A DNA stretch of 64,000 nucleotides from Nocardia bovistercoris (lineage in GTDB: Bacteria; Actinomycetota; Actinomycetes; Mycobacteriales; Mycobacteriaceae), in contig NZ_JADMLG010000008.1 of assembly GCF_015674855.1 (NCBI RefSeq), positions 316,365 to 380,364 on the forward strand. The letters run 5' to 3'. Position 1 is the stretch's first letter; every line of letters begins with the position of its first letter. Shown here in pieces: positions 32,405 to 42,159 of the stretch. The notes below the pieces were generated by a model. It ran no database searches, was not told the origin of the DNA, and saw only the letters and a program-made list of their open reading frames with translations. The position numbers and the translations under genes are program-made.

Positions 32405-33799
32405 GTGGTCCGGCAATGGTCAGGTAGAGAGACCCGTGCCCTTCGCGATGCCAAGCGCATGAGTATCAGGGAGTTCGCCGCTCACCTGGGAGTGCACGAA
32501 CGCCTGGTGTCCAAATGGGAGGCGGGCGGAATCCGGGTGCATCCGCGCCCCATCAACCAAGCCGCCTTGGACACCTCCCTGGCGAGGTCCGACGATGTTG
32601 TGCGGGCACGTTTTGCGGCGCTGATCGATCAGCCGTTGATCGATCGACCGGACGCGCCGGGAACCGAACCGGGTCCCCTCGTCGGGGCCAGGGCCAATTA
32701 TTCGAGCGACGCGGACCTACTCGCGCTCATCGACGCCGGTGCGATGAGAGGCGATGCGTTGGCGGCGATTTCGGAGAGGGATCTGATCATGGCGGCTGCC
32801 CACGAGGCGAGCGAGCACGCCGGACAGGCCGAGAGCACCAATGTGGGTGCCACCACATTGGAACAGCTCGATGCCGATGTCATGCGCATCGCGAACGACT
32901 ACGTCCATATTCCGCCCGTGCCGATGATGGTGGAGATGCTGCGGGTGCGCAGGCGGGTGTATCGGCTGTTGGAGGGCCATCAGCGGCCCGCCGACACCAG
33001 CCATCTGTACCTACTCGCGGGCACGTTGTCGGGTTTACTCGCCAACGCGAGTACCGATCTCGGGTACTACGACGCCGCGGGCGAACAGATCAGGGCGGCG
33101 TGGGCCTACGCCGAGTTGTGCGGGCACAACGGCCTGCGCGCCTGGACCAAGGGCATGCACGCGCTCATCGAGTATTCGGCGGAGCGTCCGAGGCGGGCGG
33201 TGCTGCTGGTGCAGGGCGGCCACGAATTCGCCGAGTCGGCCACCGCGCGGGTGCGGCTGTTCACGATCGAGGCCAGGATCTGGTCCAAGATGGGCAGCGC
33301 GGACGACACCGATCGCTGTATCCGCGCCGCCGAGGCCGCACGGGAATTCGACGCCACCGACGATCTGCACGACTCCATCGGCGGCGTCTTCGGCTTCAAC
33401 GACGCGAAGGCCAACTATTACGCCGGCGCAACCTACGTCCATCTCGGCCTCGCCGAACCCGCGTTGAGCGCCACCCGCCGCGCCATCGACCTCTACGCGA
33501 ACGGTCCGTCCCAGCAGCGTTCCTACGGCGCGGAATCGCTGGCGCGGGTCGACAACGCGGCCGCGCACCTGATCAACGGCAGTCTCGACGGTGCGAGCGC
33601 GGCGCTCGCCCCGGTGCTCGGCCTCGACGAGGACAAGCGCATCGCGCAGTTGGAGGAGCGGCTCACGGGGGTGCGCAGACGTATCGCCTCGCCCGCGTTC
33701 CGCGCCGCGAGCGAGGCCCGACTACTCGACGAACGGATCGAGGAGTTCTGCGCGAGCACCGCCGCCAAGGGCATCCCGCCGGGCGATTCCGCGTCCTGA
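32405..33799 (+). CDS. XRE-family transcriptional regulator
   Basis: A 464-aa protein; the GTG at 32405 or an ATG at 32375 may be used. Residues 5-45 (TRALRDAKRMSIREFAAHLG then HERLVSKWEAGG) are a lambda-repressor-type helix-turn-helix. The remainder (residues 150-450) is alpha-helical, with TPR-like pairs such as YYDAAGEQIRAAWAYAELCG and YYAGATYVHLGLAEPALSAT, the build of actinobacterial XRE regulators that sense signals through a helical repeat domain. It is divergently arranged with the 31697 gene and is probably its regulator. Its target is not known. Confidence 0.8.
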   Translation: MVRQWSGRETRALRDAKRMSIREFAAHLGVHERLVSKWEAGGIRVHPRPINQAALDTSLARSDDVVRARFAALIDQPLIDRPDAPGTEPGPLVGARANYSSDADLLALIDAGAMRGDALAAISERDLIMAAAHEASEHAGQAESTNVGATTLEQLDADVMRIANDYVHIPPVPMMVEMLRVRRRVYRLLEGHQRPADTSHLYLLAGTLSGLLANASTDLGYYDAAGEQIRAAWAYAELCGHNGLRAWTKGMHALIEYSAERPRRAVLLVQGGHEFAESATARVRLFTIEARIWSKMGSADDTDRCIRAAEAAREFDATDDLHDSIGGVFGFNDAKANYYAGATYVHLGLAEPALSATRRAIDLYANGPSQQRSYGAESLARVDNAAAHLINGSLDGASAALAPVLGLDEDKRIAQLEERLTGVRRRIASPAFRAASEARLLDERIEEFCASTAAKGIPPGDSAS

Positions 33800-33855
33800 C
33801 GGCGCGCCTGCCGCGTGCCGGAAATGCGGTTGCTCGGGGATGGCACCATGGGACC

Positions 33856-35103
33856 GTGAGCCCGAGTCATCTACCGCATCATCCGCCGCGTGTGCTGGAG
33901 CAATCGACCAAGCTCCAGAACGTCGTCTACGAGATCCGTGGACCGGTACACGCGCACGCGGCTCGACTCGAGGCCGAGGGGCATCGCATCCTCAAACTCA
34001 ATATCGGCAATCCGGCGCCCTTCGGATTCGAGGCGCCCGACGTGATCATGCGCGACATCATCGCCGCGCTGCCGCACGCCCAGGGCTACTCCGAGTCCAA
34101 GGGCATCCTGTCGGCGCGCCGGGCGATCGTGACCAGGTACGAGCTGGTGCCCGGCTTTCCCGAACTCGACGTGGACAACGTCTACCTCGGCAACGGCGTG
34201 TCCGAGCTGATCACCATCACCATGCAGGCGTTGCTGGACAACGGCGACGAGGTGCTCATTCCCGCGCCGGACTATCCGCTGTGGACGGCGATGACGAGTC
34301 TGGCGGGCGGCACACCGGTGCACTACCTGTGTGACGAGTCGATCGGCTGGCAGCCCGATATCGCCGATATCGAGTCGAAGATCACCGACCGGACCAAGGC
34401 GCTGCTCGTCATCAACCCGAACAACCCGACCGGCGCGGTGTACTCCACCGAGGTGCTGCAGCAGCTGGTCGACCTGGCTCGCAAGCATCAGTTGCTGCTG
34501 CTCGCGGACGAGATCTACGACAAGATCCTCTACGACGACGCCAAGCACATCTCGCTGGCGAGTCTGGCCCCGGATCTGCTGTGCCTCACCTTCAACGGAC
34601 TGTCCAAGGCGTATCGGGTGGCGGGCTACCGTTCCGGCTGGTTGGCGATCACCGGTCCCAAGGAGCACGCCGCGGGTTTCCTGGAGGGCATAGATCTGCT
34701 CGCCTCGTCGCGATTGTGTCCGAATGTGCCCGCGCAGCACGCGATTCAGGTCGCGCTCGGCGGGCATCAGAGCATCGAGGATCTGATCCTGCCCGGCGGT
34801 CGGTTGTTGGAGCAGCGGGATGTGGCCTGGGAGCGGCTCAACATGATTCCGGGGGTTTCGTGCGTGAAGCCGAAGGGCGCGCTGTACGCTTTTCCCCGTC
34901 TGGACCCGAATGTGTATGAGATACGCGATGATTCGAAGCTGGTCCTGGATCTGCTGCTGCAGGAGAAGATCCTGATGGTGCAGGGGACGGGTTTCAACTG
35001 GCCGAATCACGATCATCTGCGGATCGTGACGCTGCCGTGGGCACGGGATCTCGCGGTCGCGATCGAACGCTTCGGCAACTTCCTTACCAGTTACCGTCAG
35101 TAA
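33856..35103 (+). CDS. aspC: Aspartate/alanine aminotransferase (AspC/AlaA-like)
   Basis: A 415-aa class I PLP-dependent aminotransferase. The GTG at 33856 gives the family N-terminus (VLEQSTKLQNVVYEIRGPV); an upstream extension in the same open frame is a shadow of the regulator gene. Key points: LNIGNPAPFGF, QGYSESKGIL, APDYPLWTA (substrate/PLP stacking Tyr), NPNNPTGAVY, ADEIYDKILY and the Schiff-base lysine K251 in GLSKAYRVAGYR. It matches M. tuberculosis Rv0337c (AspC) in type; E. coli AlaA is the nearest enterobacterial model, so alanine or aspartate may be the amino donor. Confidence 0.9.
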   Translation: MSPSHLPHHPPRVLEQSTKLQNVVYEIRGPVHAHAARLEAEGHRILKLNIGNPAPFGFEAPDVIMRDIIAALPHAQGYSESKGILSARRAIVTRYELVPGFPELDVDNVYLGNGVSELITITMQALLDNGDEVLIPAPDYPLWTAMTSLAGGTPVHYLCDESIGWQPDIADIESKITDRTKALLVINPNNPTGAVYSTEVLQQLVDLARKHQLLLLADEIYDKILYDDAKHISLASLAPDLLCLTFNGLSKAYRVAGYRSGWLAITGPKEHAAGFLEGIDLLASSRLCPNVPAQHAIQVALGGHQSIEDLILPGGRLLEQRDVAWERLNMIPGVSCVKPKGALYAFPRLDPNVYEIRDDSKLVLDLLLQEKILMVQGTGFNWPNHDHLRIVTLPWARDLAVAIERFGNFLTSYRQ

Positions 35104-35493
35104 CAGGTAGTTCCTCGCTGGCAACTGAAGCGCCCTGCTTACGGGGTAAAAACAGACCCCGCGTTGAGATTGAGGCGAGATTTGCTGTTGGACTAGCGCA
35201 TAACTCTATGTTTTGTGTACAGTGGCTCTCGGCACTTCGAGTGCCCGGCCAAGTTGTCTACCCCCCCTGGACAACCTGGCCTCGGGCCCGGCCGCCTACC
35301 CCCCTGGGCCGCCGGCCTGTGGGCGGCGGAGACATCCCCCTGCTCTCCGCCGCCCCCTCCCGAATCTCTCCCGCTCTCCGAATCCTCAGGTCGAGGATCG
35401 CGTTCACGCCACGCGATCTTGAAAACCGAATCCTTTAAGCTCGGCACCGGGTAATGCCTTCCCCAGGCATGCGACGGACAAGGTAGGAGCCCG
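35104..35493. other. Intergenic region ahead of the YibE/F gene
   Basis: About 390 bases with no supported gene. It contains a small perfect hairpin at 35231-35245 (GGCACT-TCG-AGTGCC), and a C/G-rich strip at 35260-35350. The promoter of the next gene should be here; I could not pick one with confidence. Confidence 0.5.
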
Positions 35494-36777
35494 GTGACCG
35501 ACCACCATCACCACCACCATCACGACCATTCCGAACCGCTCGCGATCAGCGCGACCGCCGCCCGCGTGGTCATCGGGCTGCTCACGGTCATCGGTGTCGC
35601 CGTCGTCATCGGGGCTATCGCGCTGTGGCCGAGCGCGCAGCACGTCGACATCCCGCTGCCCATGCAGAACGCGGGCGGCGGCGCGGTGCAGACCGAAGCG
35701 GGCACCGTGGTGGTGCAGGACGTCGGCCCCTGCGGCAGCCCGTCACTGGGCAAGGTGTTCGCCGACAAGCCCGAAGCACCGCGCAACAACGCCTACACCT
35801 GCCAGCGCAGCCTCATCACCATCGACTCCGGTCCGCATCAGGGCAACCACACCCTGTTCGAAATCGCGCCGGGCCCAGGACAACCCGACCTACGCGCGGG
35901 TGACGAGATCCGCCTCGTGCGCCAGACCGACCCCAACGGCACACCGATGTACTCCTTCGAGGACTACTCGCGCGGACTGCCGCTGACCCTCATCGTGATC
36001 GCGTTCGTCGTGGTCATCATCGCCGTCGCGCGCTGGCGCGGACTGCGCGCGTTGCTCGGTCTCGTCTTCGCCTTCGCGGTGCTCGTGATGTTCCTGCTGC
36101 CCGCCCTGCTCGACGGCAAACCGGCCGTTCCGGTCGCACTCGTCGCGGGCGCGATAATCCTCTACGTGGTGCTGTATCTCGCGCACGGCGTGAACCTGCG
36201 CACCAGCTCCGCGCTGCTCGGCACGCTCACCTCGATGCTGCTCGCCGCCGTGCTGTCCTGGGTCGCCATCGAGATCACCCACCTCACCGGACTTTCCGAG
36301 GAACAGAACACCAACGTCGCTACCTACATCCAGCACGTCAGCATCACCGGACTGCTGCTCGCGGGCTTCATCATCGGCACGCTCGGCGTGCTCAACGACG
36401 TCACCATCACTCAGGCCTCGGCCGCCTTCGAACTGGCGGCGTTGGACGAATCTGCCTCCCGGCGTGAGGTTTTCACCGCAACCATGCGCGTCGGGCGCGA
36501 CCATATCGCCAGCACCGTCTACACCCTCGTGCTCGCCTACGCGGGCGGCGCGCTGCCGCTGCTGCTGCTGTTCAGCGTCGCGGGCCGCTCCATCCGCGAC
36601 ATCCTCACCGGTGACGCGGTCGCCATCGAGATCACCCGCTCCGCGGTCGGCGGTATCGCCCTTGCCCTTTCGGTCCCGCTGACCACCGGCATCGCGGTCC
36701 TGCTCGCCCGGCCGTTCGGTACGAAACAGGTTCAGGCGCCACCGCAACGGCGACACGCCAGGCATGCGCGGAACTGA
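35494..36777 (+). CDS. YibE/F-family membrane protein with N-terminal His run
   Basis: A 427-aa protein starting at GTG with MTDHHHHHHHDHSE: seven histidines in a row. A first membrane segment (IGLLTVIGVAVVIGAIALW) leads to a soluble extracytoplasmic domain of about 110 residues with two Cys (VGPCGSP, YTCQRS), then six or seven more membrane segments (LTLIVIAFVVVIIAVARW onward) with GTLGVLNDVTITQASA, the YibE/F signature. Function of the family is not settled; transport is often suggested. The His run could bind divalent metal. GGAG precedes the start. Confidence 0.85.
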   Translation: MTDHHHHHHHDHSEPLAISATAARVVIGLLTVIGVAVVIGAIALWPSAQHVDIPLPMQNAGGGAVQTEAGTVVVQDVGPCGSPSLGKVFADKPEAPRNNAYTCQRSLITIDSGPHQGNHTLFEIAPGPGQPDLRAGDEIRLVRQTDPNGTPMYSFEDYSRGLPLTLIVIAFVVVIIAVARWRGLRALLGLVFAFAVLVMFLLPALLDGKPAVPVALVAGAIILYVVLYLAHGVNLRTSSALLGTLTSMLLAAVLSWVAIEITHLTGLSEEQNTNVATYIQHVSITGLLLAGFIIGTLGVLNDVTITQASAAFELAALDESASRREVFTATMRVGRDHIASTVYTLVLAYAGGALPLLLLFSVAGRSIRDILTGDAVAIEITRSAVGGIALALSVPLTTGIAVLLARPFGTKQVQAPPQRRHARHARN

Positions 36778-37134
36778 GGCGCTGCCTGCGAGGGAGCCCG
36801 ACGAGCGCGATTGCTGCGGCGTATCACCGACGACGAGCGCGACATCCGGCTCGCAGGTGAGCTCCCGCGCGAACTCTGTCGAATGTCTCGGTCGAGCCGA
36901 CGATCACACCTGCACCGATCTCGCGCGCCAGGTCACAGGTCGCCCAACCGAACTCGCGACCCCGAGCATCGAAGGCCGTCACCGCGCTGAGCTGGGACGC
37001 CGCCACAGCCCGGCAGGATTCGTGACGTCCGGTATCGGCTGCTCGCGGTCGAGGCGGAGGTCTGCGCCGAAGTGGGCTCGAGTGCGGTGGGATGTTCGAG
37101 TTCGTTCCGGTCGGATCCAGCGCCGGAATCGCGG
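36778..37134. other. Intergenic region between YibE/F and Hsp70-like genes
   Basis: About 357 bases between two converging genes. A short minus-strand frame (36824-37006, SAVTAFDARGREFGWATCDL) reads like a piece of a real protein but has no start, family or RBS; it may be a gene scrap. Confidence 0.45.
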
Positions 37135-38595
37135 TCAGCGCGGCGCTTGCGGGAAGAACTCCGGTGGGATCGTCGGCACCACGATCGGCGGGAGGCCGGG
37201 CACCACGAAGGTGTTCGGCCCTTGGGAGGGAGGTTCGGGCGCTTGCGCCGTCTGCTGACGGGTCGGCGGCGCGATGACCGTGGCCTCGGTTTCCGTTGTG
37301 GTCGCTGGGGTGCCGATGATCTGCGGTTCCAGCGTTGTGGTGCGCGGGATGCTGGTCGGTGGCAGCGAGGTGGTGCCGTCGCTGCTGCTGCTCTGCGAAT
37401 CGCGTTCGAGGACCTGCGGGCCGTAACCGAGGCCGAGACCGATGGCGGCGACCACGGCCAAGGCGCTCACCGTGAGTACCGCACCGTTGATTTCGCGCTT
37501 GCCGCGTCCGCGCTCACCGGCCAGCCATTCCGACGAGATCTCCTCGTGCGGCCGCTTGCGCGGTGCGCGCGCCGACCAGTCCTGGAGTTCGTGATGGCCT
37601 ATCCAGTCCTCGCCCGCCGACTCGTCGGCGAGTCCGTGCTTGCGCGACCTGCCCTTCTTCGGCGGCGCCGAAAGCCAGGCCGGGGACACCGTGTCCTGAT
37701 CCGTGGCCATCGCGGCGGGCGCGGGCACCGCCGCCGGACGCACCGGACGCGCCAGCATCGCGGCGCCGCGGGCTGTCACCGTTTCCGGGCTCTCCGGCAC
37801 GATGACCGGCACACCCATCCAGCGGTCCAACACCTTGGCCACCAGCGGGATCCTGGCGCAGCCGCCGATCACCAGGACGCCGTGTACCGGACGGTCCGAC
37901 CGAACGATCACATCGCGCGCCATCCGCGCCGACGACTCCACCGCGAGCATGATGAGCGATTCGAAATTCTCCTGGGCCAACAGCACGAGGCCCTGCTCGC
38001 TCGGTAACGCCACCGCGGTGTTGCTGGACAGCTGCTCCTTGGCCTCGCGGCACAGCGCGTCCAGCGCCGCGAGCCCGGCGGGATCGGCCGGATGCGCGAT
38101 CCGGCCCGAGGCGATCTGCTGTTCACGGATCAGCGAATCCAGGTAATCGCCACTGATGTCACTGGTCCGCTCGGTGTGTCGCACCTCACGGGTCTGGGTG
38201 TCGACCACGCTGACCGAAAGTCCGGAACTGCCGAGGTCGTAGACGACCAACGAGGAGATGCCGCGGATATCGCCGGTGGACTGGGCGAATTCGACGGCGG
38301 CGAAGATCTCGGGCACCAGCTCGTAGTTGGTGATCTGCTGGCGCGCCATCGCCGCGCGCACCGACCTGGCCTGCTGTTCGCTGCGGTAGGTGATCGCGGT
38401 GGCGGTGATCTCGGGCACGGACTCGAGCGCCATGCCGACGGCCTCGGCGGCCAGATCCTCGGCCGGGGTCTCGATCACCGGGAGGGTCTGTAAGTCGAAG
38501 GCGTGCGGCTCGACATGCCCGTGCGGAATTCCGGCGTGCGGTCGCGCCATACGGACGGCGCCGGCCCCCACCGAAATCCCCAGTACCGAACTCAT
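37135..38595 (-). CDS. Membrane-anchored Hsp70-like protein
   Basis: A 486-aa protein; the ATG at 38595 gives MSSVLGISVGAGAVRMA, the phosphate-1 strand of an actin/Hsp70 ATPase. Further ATPase marks are VVYDLGSSGLSVSVVD (phosphate 2) and HGVLVIGGCARIPLVAKVLD (adenosine motif). After about residue 300 comes a basic/charged linker, one membrane segment (GAVLTVSALAVVAAIGLGLG) and a Thr/Pro-rich tail ending PPIVVPTIPPEFFPQAP outside the cell. There is no peptide-binding domain. Two similar proteins are at 54004 and 57689. Mycobacterial relatives sit in envelope-stress loci; function unknown. Confidence 0.78.
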   Translation of the reverse strand: MSSVLGISVGAGAVRMARPHAGIPHGHVEPHAFDLQTLPVIETPAEDLAAEAVGMALESVPEITATAITYRSEQQARSVRAAMARQQITNYELVPEIFAAVEFAQSTGDIRGISSLVVYDLGSSGLSVSVVDTQTREVRHTERTSDISGDYLDSLIREQQIASGRIAHPADPAGLAALDALCREAKEQLSSNTAVALPSEQGLVLLAQENFESLIMLAVESSARMARDVIVRSDRPVHGVLVIGGCARIPLVAKVLDRWMGVPVIVPESPETVTARGAAMLARPVRPAAVPAPAAMATDQDTVSPAWLSAPPKKGRSRKHGLADESAGEDWIGHHELQDWSARAPRKRPHEEISSEWLAGERGRGKREINGAVLTVSALAVVAAIGLGLGYGPQVLERDSQSSSSDGTTSLPPTSIPRTTTLEPQIIGTPATTTETEATVIAPPTRQQTAQAPEPPSQGPNTFVVPGLPPIVVPTIPPEFFPQAPR

Positions 38596-38828
38596 CAGCT
38601 GCCCATCTCGTTTCACGCTCCACGACAAGCGAGCCGGCACCGCCGAGGACGGAGGGCCCACCTCGAACGATACCCGGTCGGCGCTGGTGCTCCGGCTTCG
38701 CTGTGCCCGATCACAAGTCTTTCCGTGTCGTCCTGGGCGAAACGCTCGAGTTCGAATTGCTGGAGTTCGAAGCGCTCACGTTCGAATTGCTCACGGACGG
38801 CGGGAGTCTGTTCTCGTCGCAGGTAACT

Positions 38829-40151
38829 CTACGGTGTACCGAGTCCGGCGTACACCCATCCGGCCGCTCGCCACATGGCCCGATCGAGACAGTTGCGGCC
38901 GTCGATGATCGAGCGCGCGCGGACCACCCGGTCCAGGTCGTGCGGGCGCAGCGCGGTGAACTCGTCCCATTCGGTGAGTACGAGCACCACGTCGGCGCGG
39001 TCGCAGGCCTCGGCGACCGAGGTCGCGTAGTTCAGGGTCGGGAAGACCCGCCGCGAATTCTCCAGCGCTTTGGGGTCGTAGACGGTGACGACCGCGCCGT
39101 GCAACTGGATCATGCCCGCGACATTCAACGCGGGAGAGTCGCGCACATCGTCGGATTCCGGTTTGAAGGCCGCGCCGAGCACCGCCACGTTCGCGCCGAG
39201 CAGCGAGCCGCCGCAGGCCCGTGCGGCCATGTCGACCACCTTGGTGCGTCTGCGCATGTTGATGTTGTCGACCTCGCGCAGGAAAGCGACCGCGTGATCG
39301 GCGCCGAGTTCACCCGAACGCGCCATGAACGCGCGGATGTCCTTGGGTAGGCAGCCGCCGCCGAATCCGAGTCCCGCGTTCAGGAATCGCCTGCCGATCC
39401 GGGCGTCGTAGCCGAGCGCGTCGGCGAGCATGGTGACATCGGCGCCGGTCGCCTCGCACACCTCCGACACCGCGTTGATGAACGAGATCTTGGTCGCCAG
39501 AAAGGCATTGGCCGAGACCTTGACCAGTTCGGCGGTGGCGAGGTCGGTCAGCAGGAACGGGACGTCGGCCGCGATCAGTTCCGCGTAGATCTCGCGCACC
39601 AGTTCCTCGACCATGGCGGCGCCGTCGCGGGAACCGTCGACGCCGAGGACCAGCCGGTCCGGGCGCAGCGTGTCCTGCACCGCGAAACCTTCGCGCAGGA
39701 ACTCCGGATTCCACGCCACCTCGACCCCCGCCGAGGTCAGCGCCCGCGCGCGGACGCCGAGCGCGGCCGCGGTGCCGACCGGGACCGTCGACTTGCCGAC
39801 GATCACCGACGGCCGCTCGAGCAGCGGCGCGAGTGTGTCGACGACCGCGTGCACATATTTGAGGTCGGCGGCGTACTCGCCCTTCTTCTGCGGGGTGCCG
39901 ACGCCGAGGAAGTGCACGTCGGCGTGCGCGGCGGCCTCTTCGTATGAGGTGGTGAACCGCAGTCGGCCCGTGTCGAGGTTGCGCCGCAGCACACCCTCGA
40001 GCCCCGGTTCGTAGAAGGGGACGACTCCGTCGGAGAGTTTCGCCACCTTGCCGGGGTCGACATCGACGCCGATGACGTCATGTCCGAGTTCGGCCATGCA
40101 CGCCGCATGCGTGGCACCCAGATATCCGGTTCCGAAGACTGTGCATCGCAT
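38829..40151 (-). CDS. udgA: UDP-glucose 6-dehydrogenase
   Basis: A 440-aa protein with the N-terminal Rossmann motif VFGTGYLGATHA, the family segments VGTPQKKGEYAAD, KSTVPVGTA, NPEFLREGFAV and DRLVLGV, and the active-site cysteine C267 in GLGFGGGCLPKD. The C-terminal NAD-fold has GAAFKPESDDVRDSPAL. It oxidises UDP-glucose to UDP-glucuronate with two NAD+, feeding uronic-acid-containing envelope glycans. M. tuberculosis has udgA (Rv0322) next to dcd; here they are 7 kb apart. It is divergent from the YdcF-like gene. Confidence 0.94.
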   Translation of the reverse strand: MRCTVFGTGYLGATHAACMAELGHDVIGVDVDPGKVAKLSDGVVPFYEPGLEGVLRRNLDTGRLRFTTSYEEAAAHADVHFLGVGTPQKKGEYAADLKYVHAVVDTLAPLLERPSVIVGKSTVPVGTAAALGVRARALTSAGVEVAWNPEFLREGFAVQDTLRPDRLVLGVDGSRDGAAMVEELVREIYAELIAADVPFLLTDLATAELVKVSANAFLATKISFINAVSEVCEATGADVTMLADALGYDARIGRRFLNAGLGFGGGCLPKDIRAFMARSGELGADHAVAFLREVDNINMRRRTKVVDMAARACGGSLLGANVAVLGAAFKPESDDVRDSPALNVAGMIQLHGAVVTVYDPKALENSRRVFPTLNYATSVAEACDRADVVLVLTEWDEFTALRPHDLDRVVRARSIIDGRNCLDRAMWRAAGWVYAGLGTP

Positions 40152-40289
40152 GATCGATTGGTAAACCTGCCCGATGGCCGCGCCGCGTCAGCGAGGCAAG
40201 GGTCAACGCAACAGCAGGTGTACAGGTGGCGACGCGATCACGCCAGGCGTCATGACCTGCGACGATGCCGCGCGGATAGCATCGCGGGC

Positions 40290-40820
40290 GTGCGTGCGCG
40301 CAGATATGGCTCGGCAGTCGCGGTGTTGTGTGTCGCCGTCGTGGTCGCGGCGTTGTGGCCGGTCTATGTGCGTCCGCGGGTGGATCGGCCCGCTGCCGCC
40401 GACGCCGTCCTCGTGCTCGGTGGCGCGCACGACGGGCGGGAGGAGTTGGGGCTGCGGCTCGCGCGGGATGGGTTCGCGCCGCGGGTGGTTTTCTCGAATC
40501 CGTATGAGACGAGCGCGCGGATGAACCGGATCTGTCACGGGGGCTACCGGGTGGAGGTGATCTGTTTCGATCCGGCGCCGCGCACCACGCGCGGTGAGGG
40601 CATGGAGTTGGCCCGCATGGCGCGGGTGCGGGGGTGGCGGCGGGTCATCGTGGTGACCTTCACCCCGCACATCTCGCGCGCCCGCTATGTGATCGGCAAA
40701 TGCTGGGACGGCGAGCTGCTGTTCGTCGATCCGCGGCCGCGCTTGTCGGTGCCGCGCTGGGGCTACGACTACGTGTATCAGTCGGTGGGCTACGCGAAGG
40801 CGTTCTTCGAGGACTGCTGA
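40290..40820 (+). CDS. YdcF/ElyC-family (DUF218) membrane-anchored protein
   Basis: A 176-aa protein; GTG at 40290 gives a short basic start and one membrane segment (GSAVAVLCVAVVVAALWPVY). The rest is the DUF218 alpha/beta domain: ADAVLVLGGAHDGREELGLR, VVFSNPYETSARM, the T-R-G-E-G helix start (RTTRGEGMELARMARV) and VIVVTFTPHISRARY. In E. coli ElyC acts in envelope and lipid-carrier metabolism; the role in actinobacteria is not known. The upstream frame from 40080 is a shadow of udgA. Confidence 0.75.
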   Translation: MRARRYGSAVAVLCVAVVVAALWPVYVRPRVDRPAAADAVLVLGGAHDGREELGLRLARDGFAPRVVFSNPYETSARMNRICHGGYRVEVICFDPAPRTTRGEGMELARMARVRGWRRVIVVTFTPHISRARYVIGKCWDGELLFVDPRPRLSVPRWGYDYVYQSVGYAKAFFEDC

Positions 40821-40888
40821 GTTCCATCAACTGCGGGCATGTGGCTTCAGTTTGATTTCGGGAGGCTGCGGACCTACATTGGAGTCAC

Positions 40889-40905
40889 GTTGACGGGCTG
40901 TCAAC
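40889..40905. promoter_or_regulatory. Inverted repeat before the acyl-CoA dehydrogenase pair
   Basis: GTTGAC-GGGCT-GTCAAC, perfect 6-base arms, ending 24 bases before the ATG at 40930. A repressor bound here would block transcription or initiation of the operon. TetR or GntR binding is a guess. Confidence 0.4.
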
Positions 40906-40929
40906 AAGCGGAGCCTGCGGGAGTGGCAG

Positions 40930-42159
40930 ATGGAATACGACTGGTCAGCGGCCGATCTGGCCTTCCGGGACGAGGTAAGGGCCTTCCTCGAGGAGAAACT
41001 TACGCCCGAATTGCGGCGCGCGGGTCGCCTCGCGACCAGCGTCTACCCCGACCACGAAGCCAGCATGCGATGGCAGCGCCTCCTGCACGAGCGGGGCTGG
41101 GCCGCGCCCGCATGGCCCGTCGAATACGGCGGCTGCGACTGGAGCCTCACCCGGCACTACATCTTCGGCCGCGAATACATGCTCGCGGGCGCGCCGCCGC
41201 TCTCGCCGATGGGCATCAGAATGGTCGCGCCCGCCATCATCGCCTTCGGCACCCCCGAACAGAAGGCGTACTACCTGCCGCGCATCCTCACCGGCGAGAT
41301 CTTCTTCTGCCAGGGCTACTCCGAACCCGAATCCGGATCCGACCTCGCCTCGCTGTCCATGTCCGCCGTCGACGACGGCGACCACTTCGTGTGTAACGGC
41401 AGCAAGATCTGGACCACCCACGCCACCGAAGCCAACTGGATCTTCTGCCTTGTGCGCACCTCGCGCACGGGAAAGAAACAACAGGGCATCACCTTCCTGC
41501 TCATCGACATGACCGATCCCGGCGTCGCGGTCCGACCGCTGGTCATGACCTCCGGCGAAGAAGTGCAGAACCAGGTCTTCTTCGACAACGTGCGCGTCCC
41601 CAAAACCAATGTGCTCGGACGGATCGACGACGGCTGGACCGTCGCGAAATACCTGCTCGTGCACGAACGCGGCGGCGCACTAGCCCCCATGCTCCAAGCG
41701 CAGGCACAGGATCTGGCGAACGCCGCCGCCGAACAAGTAGGCCCCGACGGCAACCCGCTCATCGACGACCCCGCCTTCTCGGCGCGCCTGGCCGACGCCA
41801 GGATTCGCACCGAAGTGCTCGAAATCCTGGAATACCGAACACTTTCCGCGATGGCACAGGGCAAGGATCCCGGACCGGCGTCCTCCATGCTGAAGATCAT
41901 CGGCACCGAATTGAGCCAGCAGATCACCGAACTCGCGCTCATCGCCGCCGGACCGCGCGGACGGGTATACCAGCCGCACGCCGCCAGCCCCGGCGGACCC
42001 GTCACCCAGTACACCCCGCCCGCCGACGGCTACCACAGCGGCGAGGAATGGCAGGCGGTGGCGCCGCTGCACTACTTCAACGACCGCGCGGGCTCGATCT
42101 ACGCGGGCAGCAACGAAATTCAGCGAAACATCCTCGCCAAGGCAGCATTGGGACTCTGA
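40930..42159 (+). CDS. fadE: Acyl-CoA dehydrogenase (first subunit of a pair)
   Basis: A 409-aa protein of the FadE family. FFCQGYSEPESGSDLASLSM is the FAD/acyl-binding loop, followed by VCNGSKIWTTHATEANWIFC, NQVFFDNVRVPKTNVLG and the closing AGSNEIQRNILAKAALGL. It catalyses alpha,beta-dehydrogenation of an acyl-CoA with FAD, passing electrons to ETF. The next gene overlaps its stop (TGATG) and encodes a shorter ACAD, the arrangement of the alpha2-beta2 heteromeric ACADs that mycolic-acid actinobacteria use for sterol side chains and related substrates. The ETF re-oxidising EtfD-like protein is encoded 3 kb further on. Confidence 0.9.
   Translation: MEYDWSAADLAFRDEVRAFLEEKLTPELRRAGRLATSVYPDHEASMRWQRLLHERGWAAPAWPVEYGGCDWSLTRHYIFGREYMLAGAPPLSPMGIRMVAPAIIAFGTPEQKAYYLPRILTGEIFFCQGYSEPESGSDLASLSMSAVDDGDHFVCNGSKIWTTHATEANWIFCLVRTSRTGKKQQGITFLLIDMTDPGVAVRPLVMTSGEEVQNQVFFDNVRVPKTNVLGRIDDGWTVAKYLLVHERGGALAPMLQAQAQDLANAAAEQVGPDGNPLIDDPAFSARLADARIRTEVLEILEYRTLSAMAQGKDPGPASSMLKIIGTELSQQITELALIAAGPRGRVYQPHAASPGGPVTQYTPPADGYHSGEEWQAVAPLHYFNDRAGSIYAGSNEIQRNILAKAALGL

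Noticed and set aside
32515..33855. Long upstream extension of the aminotransferase frame
   Set aside because: The added 447 residues are an Arg-rich out-of-frame reading of the XRE regulator gene. The GTG at 33856 gives the family N-terminus.
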